A DNA stretch of 64,000 bases from CAWBJP01 sp044867425 (GCA_044867425.1 JBIOUX010000150.1:3052-67051); one strand, 5' to 3'. Positions 32,287 through 41,395 are shown, counted from the first letter of the stretch. Numbers and translations are program-made. Notes: generated by a model not told the origin, from the letters alone.

Positions 32287-34349
32287 GGCCGATCACGCGG
32301 GCGAGGGGAGGAATGGCCCCACACAACGGGACCTCCGCAGTGCGACGCCGGGTCGCGGTGCTGCTCGCCTGCCCCCTGCTCGTCTTCGCCACCGCGCCTC
32401 CGAGCTCGGCCCGGGGTGGGACGCCCGACAACGTGGGCCTGTGGGGCGAGCCCTTCGAAGAAGGCGCCCTGTGCCCGGCGGCCCCCGGCCAGCGACCCGG
32501 CGACCAGTGCAAGCCCGTGGCCAAGGGGGCGGCCGTCCTGCCCGACGGCCGGGTGGTCTACGTCGACGGAGTCGAGAGCCAGCCTTCCGAGCAGAGGGAA
32601 GAGCCGGCGCCCGCCAACGGCACGGGCCAGAGCCGGGTGCTCGACCTGCGCAGCGGCAGCCCGGAGTTCGTCCTCCCGCCCTCAGCCCGGGAGGGCGCCG
32701 AAGCCGACCCGGACGCCGGCGTCCTTCAGTGCGCCGATCTGGTCACCATGGCCGACGGTCGCGTCCTGGCCGTGGGGGGCAACGGGTCGTCGGGCCTGAA
32801 CACCCCGGCCGGCGCCGCGGTGCCGGTCCCGGCCGGCGGCGCCCTGGATCCCGATGGGTCGCGCACCACCCGGATGTTCGACTGGCGTACCAACAGCTGG
32901 CAGGTGGCGGGGGCCCTCAACCACGGCCGCTGGTACGGCGGGGCCCTGACTCTGGCCGACGGCAAGGTGCTGGTGGCCGGGGGCCTCAAGCGGGTGGTCA
33001 ACGGGGCCGAGTCCAGCCAGGTCCGGGTCACCGAGACCTACGATCCCGCCACCGACACGTGGACGGAGAACTACGCCGGCCCCGAATCCGAGGCCACGCT
33101 GCCCCTCCAGCCCCGCCTCTTCCTCACCCCCAACAACAAGGTGTTCTACAACGCCGCCGGGCAGATGTGGGGGCCCTTCGGGCAGGCCGTGGACGAGGCC
33201 TTCTACGGGTTCCAGCAGTTCTTCGACCCCGAGACCAAGCAGTGGGCCCGGGTGAGCCGGCCCAGCCTCGGGGCCCGTAGCGGCGCCTTCCAGGTGCCCC
33301 TCATGCTCGAGCCTCCCTACGACCAGATGACGATCCTCACCTTCGGCGGGACCCTGGGCCCGAGCCCGGGGACCGGGGCGGCGGTGGCCAACTCCGACCT
33401 GACCACGGTCGACAAGAACGGCAACATCGCCAACAGCGGCACCGGCGACCTCGACCGGGCCCGCACCTTCGCCTCCGGTGTCCTGCTGCCCGACGGCAGC
33501 GTGCTGGCCATCGGCGGGGCGGACACCGACGACGTCCTGGCTCCCGGCAGCAGCGTGGCCGTGCACTCGGCCGAGCAGTACAACCCGTTCAAGCGGGAGT
33601 GGCTCGAGGTCGCCGACCACACCCGGGACCGGGACTACCACTCCACGGCCGTCCTTCTGCCCGACATGCGGGTGCTGCTCGGCGGCCACGCCCCCTCTCC
33701 GGGCGAGGCGGAGGGCGCCGGCGAGGTGTTCTCCAGCCGGGATCCCGACCCCAGCTTCGAGGTCTACAGCCCCCGCTACCTCTTCCGGGGCCCCCGCCCC
33801 GTCATCACCGGCGCCCAGGCCGGGATCGCCTGGGGGGAGAAGTTCCGCATCCGGACGGACGAACCCGACAGCATCGCGGGGGTCGTCATGCTGCGGATCG
33901 CCTCGCCCCAGCACTCGATCGACAGCGACCAGCGGTCCCTGCGGCTGGACTTCACCCGCACCGGGAGCACCACGCTCGAAGCCATCGCCCCGCCCAGCGG
34001 GGTAGCCGCACCGCCCGGGTACTACTACCTGGTCCTCATCAAGCAGAGCCTCCGGGGGGCGGTCCCGTCGGTGGCCCGGATCCTCCACATGGGTGCGACG
34101 AGCGACTACAGCGAGGCCATCCAGCCCTTCCCCAACGACTCGCTGGCCATCGCCGTGGGCCTGGCCGAGCCCGCCGAAGACCACAGCCAGGCGGCCGCCG
34201 TCCGGCGGGTGGTGGGGGAGGCCATCGGCGACCTCAAGTACGCCATCCCCAAGGACCCCTACCCGGTCTCGGGCCGGGCGGGCCTGGTGTCAACCCGGGA
34301 GGCGTTCCTGCGCTGGCCGGGGCACCGGTTCGTCGCCGTCCCCTGGTAG
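32283..34349 (+). CDS. Copper-radical oxidase, galactose/glyoxal oxidase-like
   Basis: The 688-residue protein has a signal peptide (VRRRVAVLLACPLLVFATAP), a kelch propeller and a C-terminal early-set (DUF1929) domain from about residue 500. Residues matching the copper-radical site of galactose oxidase are in order: the thioether Cys (LQCADLVTMADGR), the equatorial Tyr (RWYGGALTLADGK), Tyr-His (RDYHSTAVLLPD) and the late His (SPQHSIDSDQR). These enzymes oxidise primary alcohols or aldehydes and make H2O2. The substrate is unknown. ATG 32313 with a nearby GAGGGGAGG is an alternative start. Confidence 0.78.
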   Translation: MRPITRARGGMAPHNGTSAVRRRVAVLLACPLLVFATAPPSSARGGTPDNVGLWGEPFEEGALCPAAPGQRPGDQCKPVAKGAAVLPDGRVVYVDGVESQPSEQREEPAPANGTGQSRVLDLRSGSPEFVLPPSAREGAEADPDAGVLQCADLVTMADGRVLAVGGNGSSGLNTPAGAAVPVPAGGALDPDGSRTTRMFDWRTNSWQVAGALNHGRWYGGALTLADGKVLVAGGLKRVVNGAESSQVRVTETYDPATDTWTENYAGPESEATLPLQPRLFLTPNNKVFYNAAGQMWGPFGQAVDEAFYGFQQFFDPETKQWARVSRPSLGARSGAFQVPLMLEPPYDQMTILTFGGTLGPSPGTGAAVANSDLTTVDKNGNIANSGTGDLDRARTFASGVLLPDGSVLAIGGADTDDVLAPGSSVAVHSAEQYNPFKREWLEVADHTRDRDYHSTAVLLPDMRVLLGGHAPSPGEAEGAGEVFSSRDPDPSFEVYSPRYLFRGPRPVITGAQAGIAWGEKFRIRTDEPDSIAGVVMLRIASPQHSIDSDQRSLRLDFTRTGSTTLEAIAPPSGVAAPPGYYYLVLIKQSLRGAVPSVARILHMGATSDYSEAIQPFPNDSLAIAVGLAEPAEDHSQAAAVRRVVGEAIGDLKYAIPKDPYPVSGRAGLVSTREAFLRWPGHRFVAVPW

Positions 34350-34352
34350 GGG

Positions 34353-35240
34353 TCAGGAACCAGCGCCGGGGAGGCCGTCGGGGGTGGGGAGGTCCGCCGG
34401 CGGGTGATCCTCGGGAGTCGGGTGGTCTTCGGCGTTGCCGGAGCCGTCGCCGGCGTTCTCGGCGCCGGTGCTGTTGGCTCCGTCGCTGGCCGTGCTGCCC
34501 GTGTCGATGCTTCCGGCCGGGGTGTCGACCCCGGCGGGGTTGTCGGCCGGAGCGCCGGGGGCCTCATCGGCGTTGCCCTGGCCGCCGTTCGGCTGGCCGT
34601 GGTCCTTGGGCTTCTTGTCCTTGGGGGCCTCGGGAGCCTCAGGCGCCTCGTCGGCCTCGTCGGCTCCAGGGGTGCCGTCGGAGTTGACCGGCATGCCACA
34701 GCGGGTCTTCTTCGCCTCTTCGAAGGCCTCGGCACTGACGTCCCGCTGCTGCTTGAGGTACTGGCCGCGGTTCTTGGCGTAGGTGGCCGGTTGGCCGTCG
34801 GTGGCGGGGGTGGCCGGGACGCAAGGGGCGCCCGTCACCCGCTCGGTGCCGTGGGGCAGGTTGAGACCGACGTGCTTGGCCGCTTTGGCCACCTGGTCCT
34901 GGACGGAGTCCGGGAGGTTGCCGGTGGCGGCGGCGGCGCCGCTGGCCGTCAGGGCCAACACGGAGACCACCGCGATCGTTTTGGCGGCGAGAACCTTCTT
35001 GAGCATGGGGGACCTCCGGGAGGCGATCTCGGGGGCGGGTGCGCCGGAGATGGCGGTCACCATGGCGCCGACCGTCTTGGCCGCGGCCGAGCCGGCCGGC
35101 TCGGGGAAGCCGCTCCCGGCCTCGTCCAGCAGCGCGGCCACCCGGCGGTAGCCGGGAGGGGCGTCGTCGGCGCCGACGCGGCCCGCCAGGAGGCGGTCGG
35201 CGGTCGACGGATCGGGGCGGTGACGTCGGTGAAAGGGCAT
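34353..35240 (-). CDS. Membrane-bound anti-sigma-like protein
   Basis: The 295-residue protein has an N-terminal cytoplasmic segment (DRLLAGRVGADDAPPGYRRV) typical of actinobacterial partners of ECF sigma factors, and one TM helix near residues 80-100 (KTIAVVSVLALTASGAAAA). An outer region follows with LPDSVQDQVAKAAKHVGLNL and a long acidic Pro/Gly/Asp-rich tail. It begins 35 bases after the ECF sigma gene, so the two probably form an operon in which this protein holds the sigma factor until an envelope signal. No zinc-binding HxxxCxxC motif is seen. Signal unknown. Confidence 0.65.
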   Translation of the reverse strand: MPFHRRHRPDPSTADRLLAGRVGADDAPPGYRRVAALLDEAGSGFPEPAGSAAAKTVGAMVTAISGAPAPEIASRRSPMLKKVLAAKTIAVVSVLALTASGAAAATGNLPDSVQDQVAKAAKHVGLNLPHGTERVTGAPCVPATPATDGQPATYAKNRGQYLKQQRDVSAEAFEEAKKTRCGMPVNSDGTPGADEADEAPEAPEAPKDKKPKDHGQPNGGQGNADEAPGAPADNPAGVDTPAGSIDTGSTASDGANSTGAENAGDGSGNAEDHPTPEDHPPADLPTPDGLPGAGS

Positions 35241-35275
35241 CTTGACTCCAGTGATCTCCGCGCTGACCAGGGGCG

Positions 35276-35851
35276 TTACAGGTCGTCGCCCAGCTGGCGG
35301 GCCAGTCGCCGCAGGGCGCGGTGCTGGAGGACCCGGACGGTGCCCGGTTTGCGGCCGAGCAGACTGGCGACCTGATCCACGCTCAGGCCGGCCACCACCC
35401 GCAGCAGGACCACGTCGGCCTGGTCGGGGGGAAGGAGCTCGCTCAGGAGCTGCGCCGCCTCCTCGCCGCTCAGGCGGGCCAGCGTCTCCGCCTCGGGGTC
35501 CCGCCCGCCGGCCATACCGGCCAGGTTGTCGTCACCCACCAGGTCGACGGGACGCCGGCGGACGGCCCGTCGATGATCGGCCAGCCGCCGCCGGGCGACG
35601 GTGAAGACCAGGGCCTGGAAGCCGTCCTCGTCGCCCCGGAAGTAGGCGAGGCCCCGGGCGATCTCCAGCCAGGTCTGGGCGGCGACGTCCTCGGCGTCGA
35701 GGGCCGGCGCCTGGGCGCGCAAGAACCGCAGCAGGCGGGGCTGCAACGATCGGTACAGGACCGCGACGGCCCATTCGGCGCCGGTTTGGGCGGCGGCCAT
35801 GACGTCGTCGAAGCCCTCGCCGACCCGCTGCGCGTTCGGCGTGGATGTCAC
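35276..35851 (-). CDS. ECF-family RNA polymerase sigma factor
   Basis: The 191-residue protein has sigma region 2 (LYRSLQPRLLRFLRAQ, DAEDVAAQTWLEIARGL, FRGDEDGFQALVFTVARRRLADH) and region 4 (LLPPDQADVVLLRVVAGLSVDQVASLLGRK split by its helix-turn-helix). Region 3 is missing, as in ECF factors. It directs RNA polymerase to promoters of a stress or envelope regulon. The neighbouring TM protein is its probable anti-sigma factor. Confidence 0.9.
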   Translation of the reverse strand: MTSTPNAQRVGEGFDDVMAAAQTGAEWAVAVLYRSLQPRLLRFLRAQAPALDAEDVAAQTWLEIARGLAYFRGDEDGFQALVFTVARRRLADHRRAVRRRPVDLVGDDNLAGMAGGRDPEAETLARLSGEEAAQLLSELLPPDQADVVLLRVVAGLSVDQVASLLGRKPGTVRVLQHRALRRLARQLGDDL

Positions 35852-35950
35852 GATCTGGGCATCGGCAGGCCGGGGGACGACCTTGAGCGTCGGGACGTGC
35901 GGGCCGGGGCTCAGCCGGGGCTCAGTCGGGTCAGGCGGAGCCCGGGCGGG

Positions 35951-36880
35951 TCAGGCGGTGCCGGTGGGCCGGGGGTGGGACCGGCTGAACACGCTCGAGG
36001 CGACCACGCCTTTGAACGAGGTGTGGCGGAGCCATCCCCACTGGTCGGAGCGGTCGAGGAACTGCACCGCCACCTCCAGCACGGGCTCGCAGTGCTCCAC
36101 CGGATAGGGGAAGCGCATCCCGAAGGGGCTCACTTCCCGGGGCCGGAGGGCCCCCCGGACGGCCTCCAGGGCGCCGGCCGGAAAGCCCGATTCGACCCGG
36201 CCCGCGAACCGCAGCGCCCCGTCCGGCTCCCAGGCGCCGACCAGCAGCGCCGCCCGCCGGTTGCGCTCCGGGTCGGGCGCGGCGAAACCGCCCACCAGGA
36301 AGGGGGCGACCCGCATGTGCTTGGTCTTGATCCAGTCCCGGCTGCGGGTCCCCGGCCGGTACGGGGCGTCCAGCCGCTTGGCCACCACCCCCTCCAGCCC
36401 CTGGTCCCTGGTCGCCTCGAACAGCACCCGGCCCTCGCCGACGTAGGAGCGGGTGGTGGTCCAGCCCGGCCCGTCGACGCCCAGGCGCACCAGCAGGGCC
36501 CGCCGGGCGTGCCAGGGCCGGGTCGTGACCAGCTGGCCGTCCAGGCGGAGCAGGTCGAAGGCCACAAAGGTGAGGGGCGCTTCGATCCGGCCCAGCAGGC
36601 CGCGCCGGCGCATGGCCTCGAAGTCGGGCCGGCCCTCCGGATCGAGCACGACGAGCTCGCCGTCGAGCACGCAGGGCCGGTGCAGGGCCCGGGCCAGGGG
36701 GGCGAGCTCGGGGCAGCAGTCGGTCAGGTCGCGGCCCCGCCGGCTCGTGACCCGCACCCGGGCCCCGTCGGCGTGGACGAGGGCCCGGAACCCGTCCCAT
36801 TTCGGCTCGAAGGCCCAGCGCGCCTCGTGGGCCGGCAACGGGCCGAGCGTGCACAGCATCGGTTCCAGGTCGAGCCCCAC
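35951..36880 (-). CDS. ligC: ATP-dependent DNA ligase (LigC-like)
   Basis: The 309-residue protein contains the nucleotidyltransferase motifs in order: EPKWDGFRALV (motif I with the adenylated Lys), LDGELVVLD (III), FVAFDLL (IIIa), GLEGVVAKRLD (IV) and WIKTKH (V). An OB-fold C-terminal domain follows. Size and lack of extra domains fit LigC, a repair ligase in actinobacteria that can work with a separate LigD-type polymerase, as at 12471-13493. GTG 36880 is nine bases from TACCGT and preceded by GGAAGGG. Confidence 0.87.
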   Translation of the reverse strand: MGLDLEPMLCTLGPLPAHEARWAFEPKWDGFRALVHADGARVRVTSRRGRDLTDCCPELAPLARALHRPCVLDGELVVLDPEGRPDFEAMRRRGLLGRIEAPLTFVAFDLLRLDGQLVTTRPWHARRALLVRLGVDGPGWTTTRSYVGEGRVLFEATRDQGLEGVVAKRLDAPYRPGTRSRDWIKTKHMRVAPFLVGGFAAPDPERNRRAALLVGAWEPDGALRFAGRVESGFPAGALEAVRGALRPREVSPFGMRFPYPVEHCEPVLEVAVQFLDRSDQWGWLRHTSFKGVVASSVFSRSHPRPTGTA

Positions 36881-36942
36881 AGCCCTTCCACGGTACCGGC
36901 CGTCGGGCCCGGCAACCCGGCATGCGACCGGACGGCCGGCTC

Positions 36943-38457
36943 TCAGGCGGAGGCGCGGGCGTCCTCCAGGAAGTCCTCGAGCTGGAAGGAGGCCATGGGC
37001 TTGGCCAGCAGGAACCCCTGGGCGGCGTCGCAGCGCCACTCCCGCAACAGCCCCAGCTGGTCCTCCTCCTCGACGCCTTCGGCCACCACCGTGAGCCCCA
37101 GCTCGTGGCCGAGGCGGATCACGGCCTTGACCACGGCCCGAGCCTCCACCTCGTCGGCGATGTGCTCGATGAACGACCGGTCCAGCTTGAGCACGTCGAT
37201 GGGGAAGCGCCGCAGGTAGGTGAGGGACGAATAGCCGATCCCGAAATCGTCGATGGAGATCACCGCCCCCAGTTCCTGGAGCCCGGTGAGGAGCGCGACG
37301 GTGCGATCCGTCTCGTCCAGCACCACTGACTCTGTGATCTCGATCCCGAAGCCGCCCGGCTGGATCCCCCAGCGGTCCAGGTTCGTGGCCACCGTCCGGA
37401 AGAAATCCGGGTCCCGGAACTGGCGGGCGGACACGTTCACCTGGATCGGCAGCCCGACCGATCCTCCGAACCGGCTGCGCAGCCGGGCCTGCTGGGTGGC
37501 CGCCTCCTCCAGCACCCATTCCCCTACGGGAACGATGAGCCCCGTTTCCTCGGCCAGGCCGATGAAGGCGCCGGGGGGGAGGAGACCCCGGGTCGGGTGC
37601 TCCCAGCGCAGCAGCGCCTCGATGCCGATCACCTGACCGTTGGCCAGGCTGAACAGGGGCTGGTAGTGGAGCCGGAGCTCGTCGCGGTCCGGGGCCTGGC
37701 GCAGGTCGGCCTCCAGGCCCAGGCGACCACGGCTGGCGTCGTCCATGGCCGGCGCGAAGGTGGTGGCGGTGGCCTTGCCCGCCCGCTTGGCGACGTACAT
37801 GGCGACGTCGCCCCGGCGGATGAGCTCCGTCGCCTCCCCCGCCTCCGGGTCCACCGTCGCCAGGCCGATGCTGGCCGTGATCCTCACCTCGTGACCCAGG
37901 ACCGAGAATGGCGTGGCGAAGCAGGCCAGCAGGCGCTGGGCCAGGCGCTCGGCCCCGGCCAGGCCGGTGCCTTCCAGGAGCACGGCGAACTCGTCTCCGC
38001 CCAGGCGGGCGACGGCGTCTTCCGCCCGCACGCTGGACACCAGCCGCTGGCCCACCGCCACCAGGAGGCGGTCGCCGGCCTCGTGGCCCAACTCGTTGTT
38101 GATGTTGCGGAAGTTGTCGAGGTCGAGGATGAGCAGGGTGCCGGCACCGCCGTGGCGGGCCAGCCGGGCCACCATCCGCTGGACGAGGGTGGTGAAGTGC
38201 TCCCGGTTGGGGAACCCGGTGAGCCCGTCGCGCAGGGTGCGGTGGGCGAGACGCTCCTCCTGTTCCGCCTGCAACGTCCGCCGGGTCAGCTCGAGGCCGG
38301 TGCGCAGCTCGATGAGCTCGGGCGGAAGCCTGGGACTGGTCGGCGGCAGCGGACGGTCGAGTTCACCCCGGCCCCAGCCGGCGACAGCCTCGGTGAGCTG
38401 CCGCAGCCAGTGGCGACCCTCATCCTTCCGTGGATCATGACGGGAGGTGTGGACCAC
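36943..38457 (-). CDS. GGDEF-EAL cyclic di-GMP protein
   Basis: The 504-residue protein has a helical N-terminal segment of about 60 residues, a GGDEF domain with intact RLGGDEFAV (near 150), and an EAL domain with intact GIEALLRWEHP (near 280), DDFGIGYSS and the loop containing KLDRSFI. No sensory domain or TM helix is present. GTG 38457 is chosen because GGAGGAG sits directly upstream. The frame is open another 62 codons, but a TTGACA-type promoter lies within that stretch. It is divergent from an XRE regulator. Confidence 0.88.
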   Translation of the reverse strand: MVHTSRHDPRKDEGRHWLRQLTEAVAGWGRGELDRPLPPTSPRLPPELIELRTGLELTRRTLQAEQEERLAHRTLRDGLTGFPNREHFTTLVQRMVARLARHGGAGTLLILDLDNFRNINNELGHEAGDRLLVAVGQRLVSSVRAEDAVARLGGDEFAVLLEGTGLAGAERLAQRLLACFATPFSVLGHEVRITASIGLATVDPEAGEATELIRRGDVAMYVAKRAGKATATTFAPAMDDASRGRLGLEADLRQAPDRDELRLHYQPLFSLANGQVIGIEALLRWEHPTRGLLPPGAFIGLAEETGLIVPVGEWVLEEAATQQARLRSRFGGSVGLPIQVNVSARQFRDPDFFRTVATNLDRWGIQPGGFGIEITESVVLDETDRTVALLTGLQELGAVISIDDFGIGYSSLTYLRRFPIDVLKLDRSFIEHIADEVEARAVVKAVIRLGHELGLTVVAEGVEEEDQLGLLREWRCDAAQGFLLAKPMASFQLEDFLEDARASA

Positions 38458-38508
38458 TTCTCCTCCGGCGATGGGAGTATCTGCAAACGCTACCCAACGG
38501 ACGTCGTC

Positions 38509-38591
38509 AAATTCACCAACTGTTGGGTTGGAATTTGCGCGGTTGCCGGTCGGACGACCATCTGTAATGCTGATCATCGCAGCAGTGTCAA
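38509..38591. promoter_or_regulatory. AT-richer divergent promoter region with inverted repeat
   Basis: On the minus strand TTGACA (38591-38586) is followed after about 18 bases by TTACAG/TACAGA, giving a leader of roughly 100 bases before GTG 38457. Within that leader AAATTC-ACCAAC (38509-38520) and a following GTTGGAATTT form an imperfect inverted repeat. GATAAT near 38593-38598 could serve the plus-strand XRE gene. Confidence 0.4.
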
Positions 38592-38705
38592 TGATAATCC
38601 CGGCCCCCTGGCTCGGCCGTCCGGAGTGGAATCGACGTGGCAAAGCGAGCAGGATTTCGCATCGTCGAGGCGGTGCAGCGTCAACCGCTCCAGGGGGGAG
38701 GGGGC

Positions 38706-39095
38706 GTGGCTGCCACAGGGATCTCGGCGGAGAAGCGCCAGCGCTTTGGCGCCGCGCTCCGCCGGCATCTGAAGCTCTGGGGGCTGAGCCAGGCCGCTCT
38801 GGCCGAGCGCATGGGCACGGCCCAGAGCGCGGTGAGCGCCTGGGCCAGCGGGAAGTCGGCCCCCAGCCCGGAGCGGGTCTTCGAGCTGGAGCGGATCTTC
38901 GAGCTCTCGCCCGGCACCCTGGCCGGGCTCCTCCAGTACCGGGCTCCGGAGGAGCAGGAGCACCGGTGCGACATCGTCAAGGCCATCGAGGAGAACGAGA
39001 GCCTGAGCCGGGCTCACAAGGAGCTGATGCTGACCATGTACGCCAGCCTGATCGAGCTCGACGCCGGCCGCCGGGGCCGCGGGCCGGCTCGGTGA
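38706..39095 (+). CDS. XRE-family helix-turn-helix protein
   Basis: The 129-residue protein has a Cro/CI-type HTH: FGAALRRHLKLWGLSQAALAE, then MGTAQSAVSAWASGKSAPSP. A helical C-terminal part contains LERIFELSPGTLAGLLQYR and an Arg-rich tail. The start is uncertain: GTG 38706 follows a GGGGGGAGGG tract; GTG 38637 would add 23 poorly conserved-looking residues. It is divergent from a GGDEF-EAL gene and may control it. Confidence 0.75.
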   Translation: MAATGISAEKRQRFGAALRRHLKLWGLSQAALAERMGTAQSAVSAWASGKSAPSPERVFELERIFELSPGTLAGLLQYRAPEEQEHRCDIVKAIEENESLSRAHKELMLTMYASLIELDAGRRGRGPAR

Positions 39096-39120
39096 CCGCC
39101 GGCTCCCCGGTCTTCTCCCG

Positions 39121-39411
39121 CTAAGCGTCCGGCGCGTCGGTGACGGCCTGCGCCCGCAAGGCGTCGAGCTGCCGGCCGAGGTCGGTCTGGGCCTCGAGCA
39201 GCTGCACGTCGGTCTGGGCGACCGTGGCGATGAGTTGACCGCAGAACTGGAGATGGTGGTCCCACATCTGCTCGTTGAGCTCCACCAGACGGTCGATGCG
39301 CTCCAGGATGTGGGTCTGTTGCGCCGCCAGATCGGCTAAGACCGCCCCCAGCCGTTCGACGTCACCGCCCACGTCTCCGCCGACTGAACCGGAACTGCGC
39401 CGCACGCTCAT
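39121..39411 (-). CDS. Small coiled-coil protein
   Basis: The 96-residue product is Ser/Gly-rich at the N-terminus and then almost wholly helical, with heptad-like stretches (LADLAAQQTHILERIDRLVE and QTDVQLLEAQTDLGRQLDAL). No membrane segment is seen. ATG 39411 has a strong GGGGAGGT six bases upstream. A TAGGGT box lies further upstream. Function unknown; an oligomeric scaffold is possible. Confidence 0.6.
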   Translation of the reverse strand: MSVRRSSGSVGGDVGGDVERLGAVLADLAAQQTHILERIDRLVELNEQMWDHHLQFCGQLIATVAQTDVQLLEAQTDLGRQLDALRAQAVTDAPDA

Positions 39412-39515
39412 TTGAGACCTCCCCATCGCACTAGCGCGGTCCGACCCTAGCGGTTTCATCATCGGTTGAACATGGGGTCCGAGTGTACGGTGGCCGAGGA
39501 AAAGGAGGAAGGCCG

Positions 39516-40025
39516 ATGACGATCCTGGCGGCCATCGATGCCATCCGCACGAAGCTGGAGGAAGAGCCCCACCGGGCCGTCGTCCGGCTGGGGGCCGAGG
39601 CCCGGCTGGAGGAGGGGACGGCGGTGGCCGTCCAGGCCCGCGCCCACGCCCTCGCCGTCGACGAGCCGGTGTCCGTCGGCGGGACCAATACGGGACCCAG
39701 CCCGGTCCAGCTGGTCCTCGCCTCCCTGGCCTCGTGCCAGGCCCTCAGCTACCGCTACTGGTCCGAGCTCCTGGGGATCCGCCTCGACGCCCTCACGGTG
39801 AAGGCGGAGGGCGACGTGGACCAGCGAGGGTTCCTCGGCTTCGCCGACGGTGTCCCCGCCGGCACCACCGCCGTCCGGGTCACCGTCACCGTGGAGGGTC
39901 CGGAGACGCCCGAGCGCTACGAGGAGCTGCGCCGGTCGGTTGACGCCCACTGCCCCGTCCTCGACGTCTTCACCACCGCGCTTTCCGTCGAGCGCCACCT
40001 GGAGGTCGGCGGGCCGCCGGCCTAG
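39516..40025 (+). CDS. OsmC/Ohr-family peroxiredoxin-like protein
   Basis: The 169-residue protein has the OsmC fold signature: GTNTGPSPVQLVLASLASCQAL with the first catalytic Cys and DAHCPVLDVF with the second. Members reduce organic hydroperoxides or related thiol-reactive compounds. ATG 39516 has AAAGGAGGA seven bases upstream, and TACGGT a little before it could be the -10. The stop overlaps the stop of the convergent PhoH gene by two bases. Confidence 0.87.
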   Translation: MTILAAIDAIRTKLEEEPHRAVVRLGAEARLEEGTAVAVQARAHALAVDEPVSVGGTNTGPSPVQLVLASLASCQALSYRYWSELLGIRLDALTVKAEGDVDQRGFLGFADGVPAGTTAVRVTVTVEGPETPERYEELRRSVDAHCPVLDVFTTALSVERHLEVGGPPA

Positions 40026-41395
40026 AGCAGGTCGGCGGCCAGGTCGGCCACCCGGGAGCGCTCCCCCTTGGTCAGGGTGACAGCCCCGAAGCACTCCTGG
40101 CCGGCGAAGGCCTCCATGAGCACGGCCAGCGCGTTGTTGTGGGCCGACACGTAGGGCGTGTCGATCTGGGCCAGGTCGCCGGTGAAGACGATCTTGGTGC
40201 CCTCCGCCACCCGGGTGAGCAGCGTCTTGAGGGTGGGGACCTCGAGGTTCTGGGCCTCGTCGACGATCACGAACTGGTTCTGGAGAGACCGGCCCCGCAG
40301 GAAGGTGACGGCCTCGAGGGACAGCCGGCCCTGGGCCACCATCTCGTCGACCACGTGGCGGGCGTCGGAGTAGGAGCGGTGCTCGGTGAGGGCGGTCACG
40401 TTGTCGAGGATGGGAGCCATCCAGGGCGAGAGCTTCTCCTCCAGGCCGCCGGGGAGGAAGCCGAGCTCGGCTTTGCCGTGGGCCACCACCGGCCGGTAGA
40501 TGGCGAGCTGGTCGTAGCGGGGCCGGCGGTCGGGCCCCGGCTCCATGACCTGGTCGAGGCCGGCGGCCAGGGCCAGGATGGTCTTGCCCGTCCCGGCCAG
40601 GCCGGAGAGGGCGACCACCGACACGTCGGGGTCCATGAGCAGGTCGAGGGCGAAGATCTGCTCCTTGGAGCGGGCGTTGAGGCCCCACACCTGGCGGCGG
40701 CGCTCCACGAGGTGGAGTGAGCCCCGGAACACCCGGGCCAGGGCCGAGGACGACCCGGCGACGAGGACGACGTACTCGTTGGTGACCATGCCGTCGAAGG
40801 CGGCCGGGATCGGCGCCGAGCCGGCGGCGTAGAGGGCGTCGATCAGGCTCCGGTCCGCCTCGACCCGGTGCCAGCCCCGCACCCCGAGGGCGTCCTGGCC
40901 CCGGCGGGTGCGGTGGTAGTCCTCGGCGGTGAGGCCGAGCTGGGAGGCTTTGATGCGCAGGGCGGCGTCGGCCGAGACGACCTTGATCCGGGCCCCGCCC
41001 GCCTCGGCCAGGCCGAGGGCGGCGGCCAGGATGCGGTTGTCGCCCGAGGTCGGATCGAGGCCGATGCCGGCCACCCGGTCGAGGAGCAGCCCGTTGATCT
41101 CCACCCGCACCGTGCCGCCGGTGGGCAGGGCGACGGGGTCGCGGAAGTCGCCGCCGCCCTCCACCCGGAGACGCTCGAGGTCCCGGACCACGGCCCGGGC
41201 CGCCCGGCCGACGTCGTCGAGCCGGCTCTTGTGCCCGTCGAGCTCCTCGATGACGGTGAGGGGGAGGACGATGTCGGCGTCCCCGAAGGCGTAGAGCGAA
41301 TCGGGGTCGGCGAGCAGGACGCAGGTGTCGAGTACCACGGTCGTCGCCACACCCCCCTCCCGCTGCTCGGGGTGGTGCGGCATCAGCGTGGTCAC
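40022..41395 (-). CDS. PIN-PhoH (PhoH2-type) RNase/ATPase
   Basis: The 457-residue protein joins a PIN nuclease domain (VVLDTCVLLADPDSLYAF, VIEELDGHKSR, GDNRILAAAL with conserved acids) to a PhoH ATPase (Walker A SGLAGTGKTILALA; Walker B IVDEAQNLEVPT). PhoH2 proteins unwind and cut RNA in an ATP-dependent manner. GTG 41395 follows GGAGGA with a good spacing. The gap of 163 bases to the next gene holds nothing recognisable. Confidence 0.88.
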   Translation of the reverse strand: MTTLMPHHPEQREGGVATTVVLDTCVLLADPDSLYAFGDADIVLPLTVIEELDGHKSRLDDVGRAARAVVRDLERLRVEGGGDFRDPVALPTGGTVRVEINGLLLDRVAGIGLDPTSGDNRILAAALGLAEAGGARIKVVSADAALRIKASQLGLTAEDYHRTRRGQDALGVRGWHRVEADRSLIDALYAAGSAPIPAAFDGMVTNEYVVLVAGSSSALARVFRGSLHLVERRRQVWGLNARSKEQIFALDLLMDPDVSVVALSGLAGTGKTILALAAGLDQVMEPGPDRRPRYDQLAIYRPVVAHGKAELGFLPGGLEEKLSPWMAPILDNVTALTEHRSYSDARHVVDEMVAQGRLSLEAVTFLRGRSLQNQFVIVDEAQNLEVPTLKTLLTRVAEGTKIVFTGDLAQIDTPYVSAHNNALAVLMEAFAGQECFGAVTLTKGERSRVADLAADLL

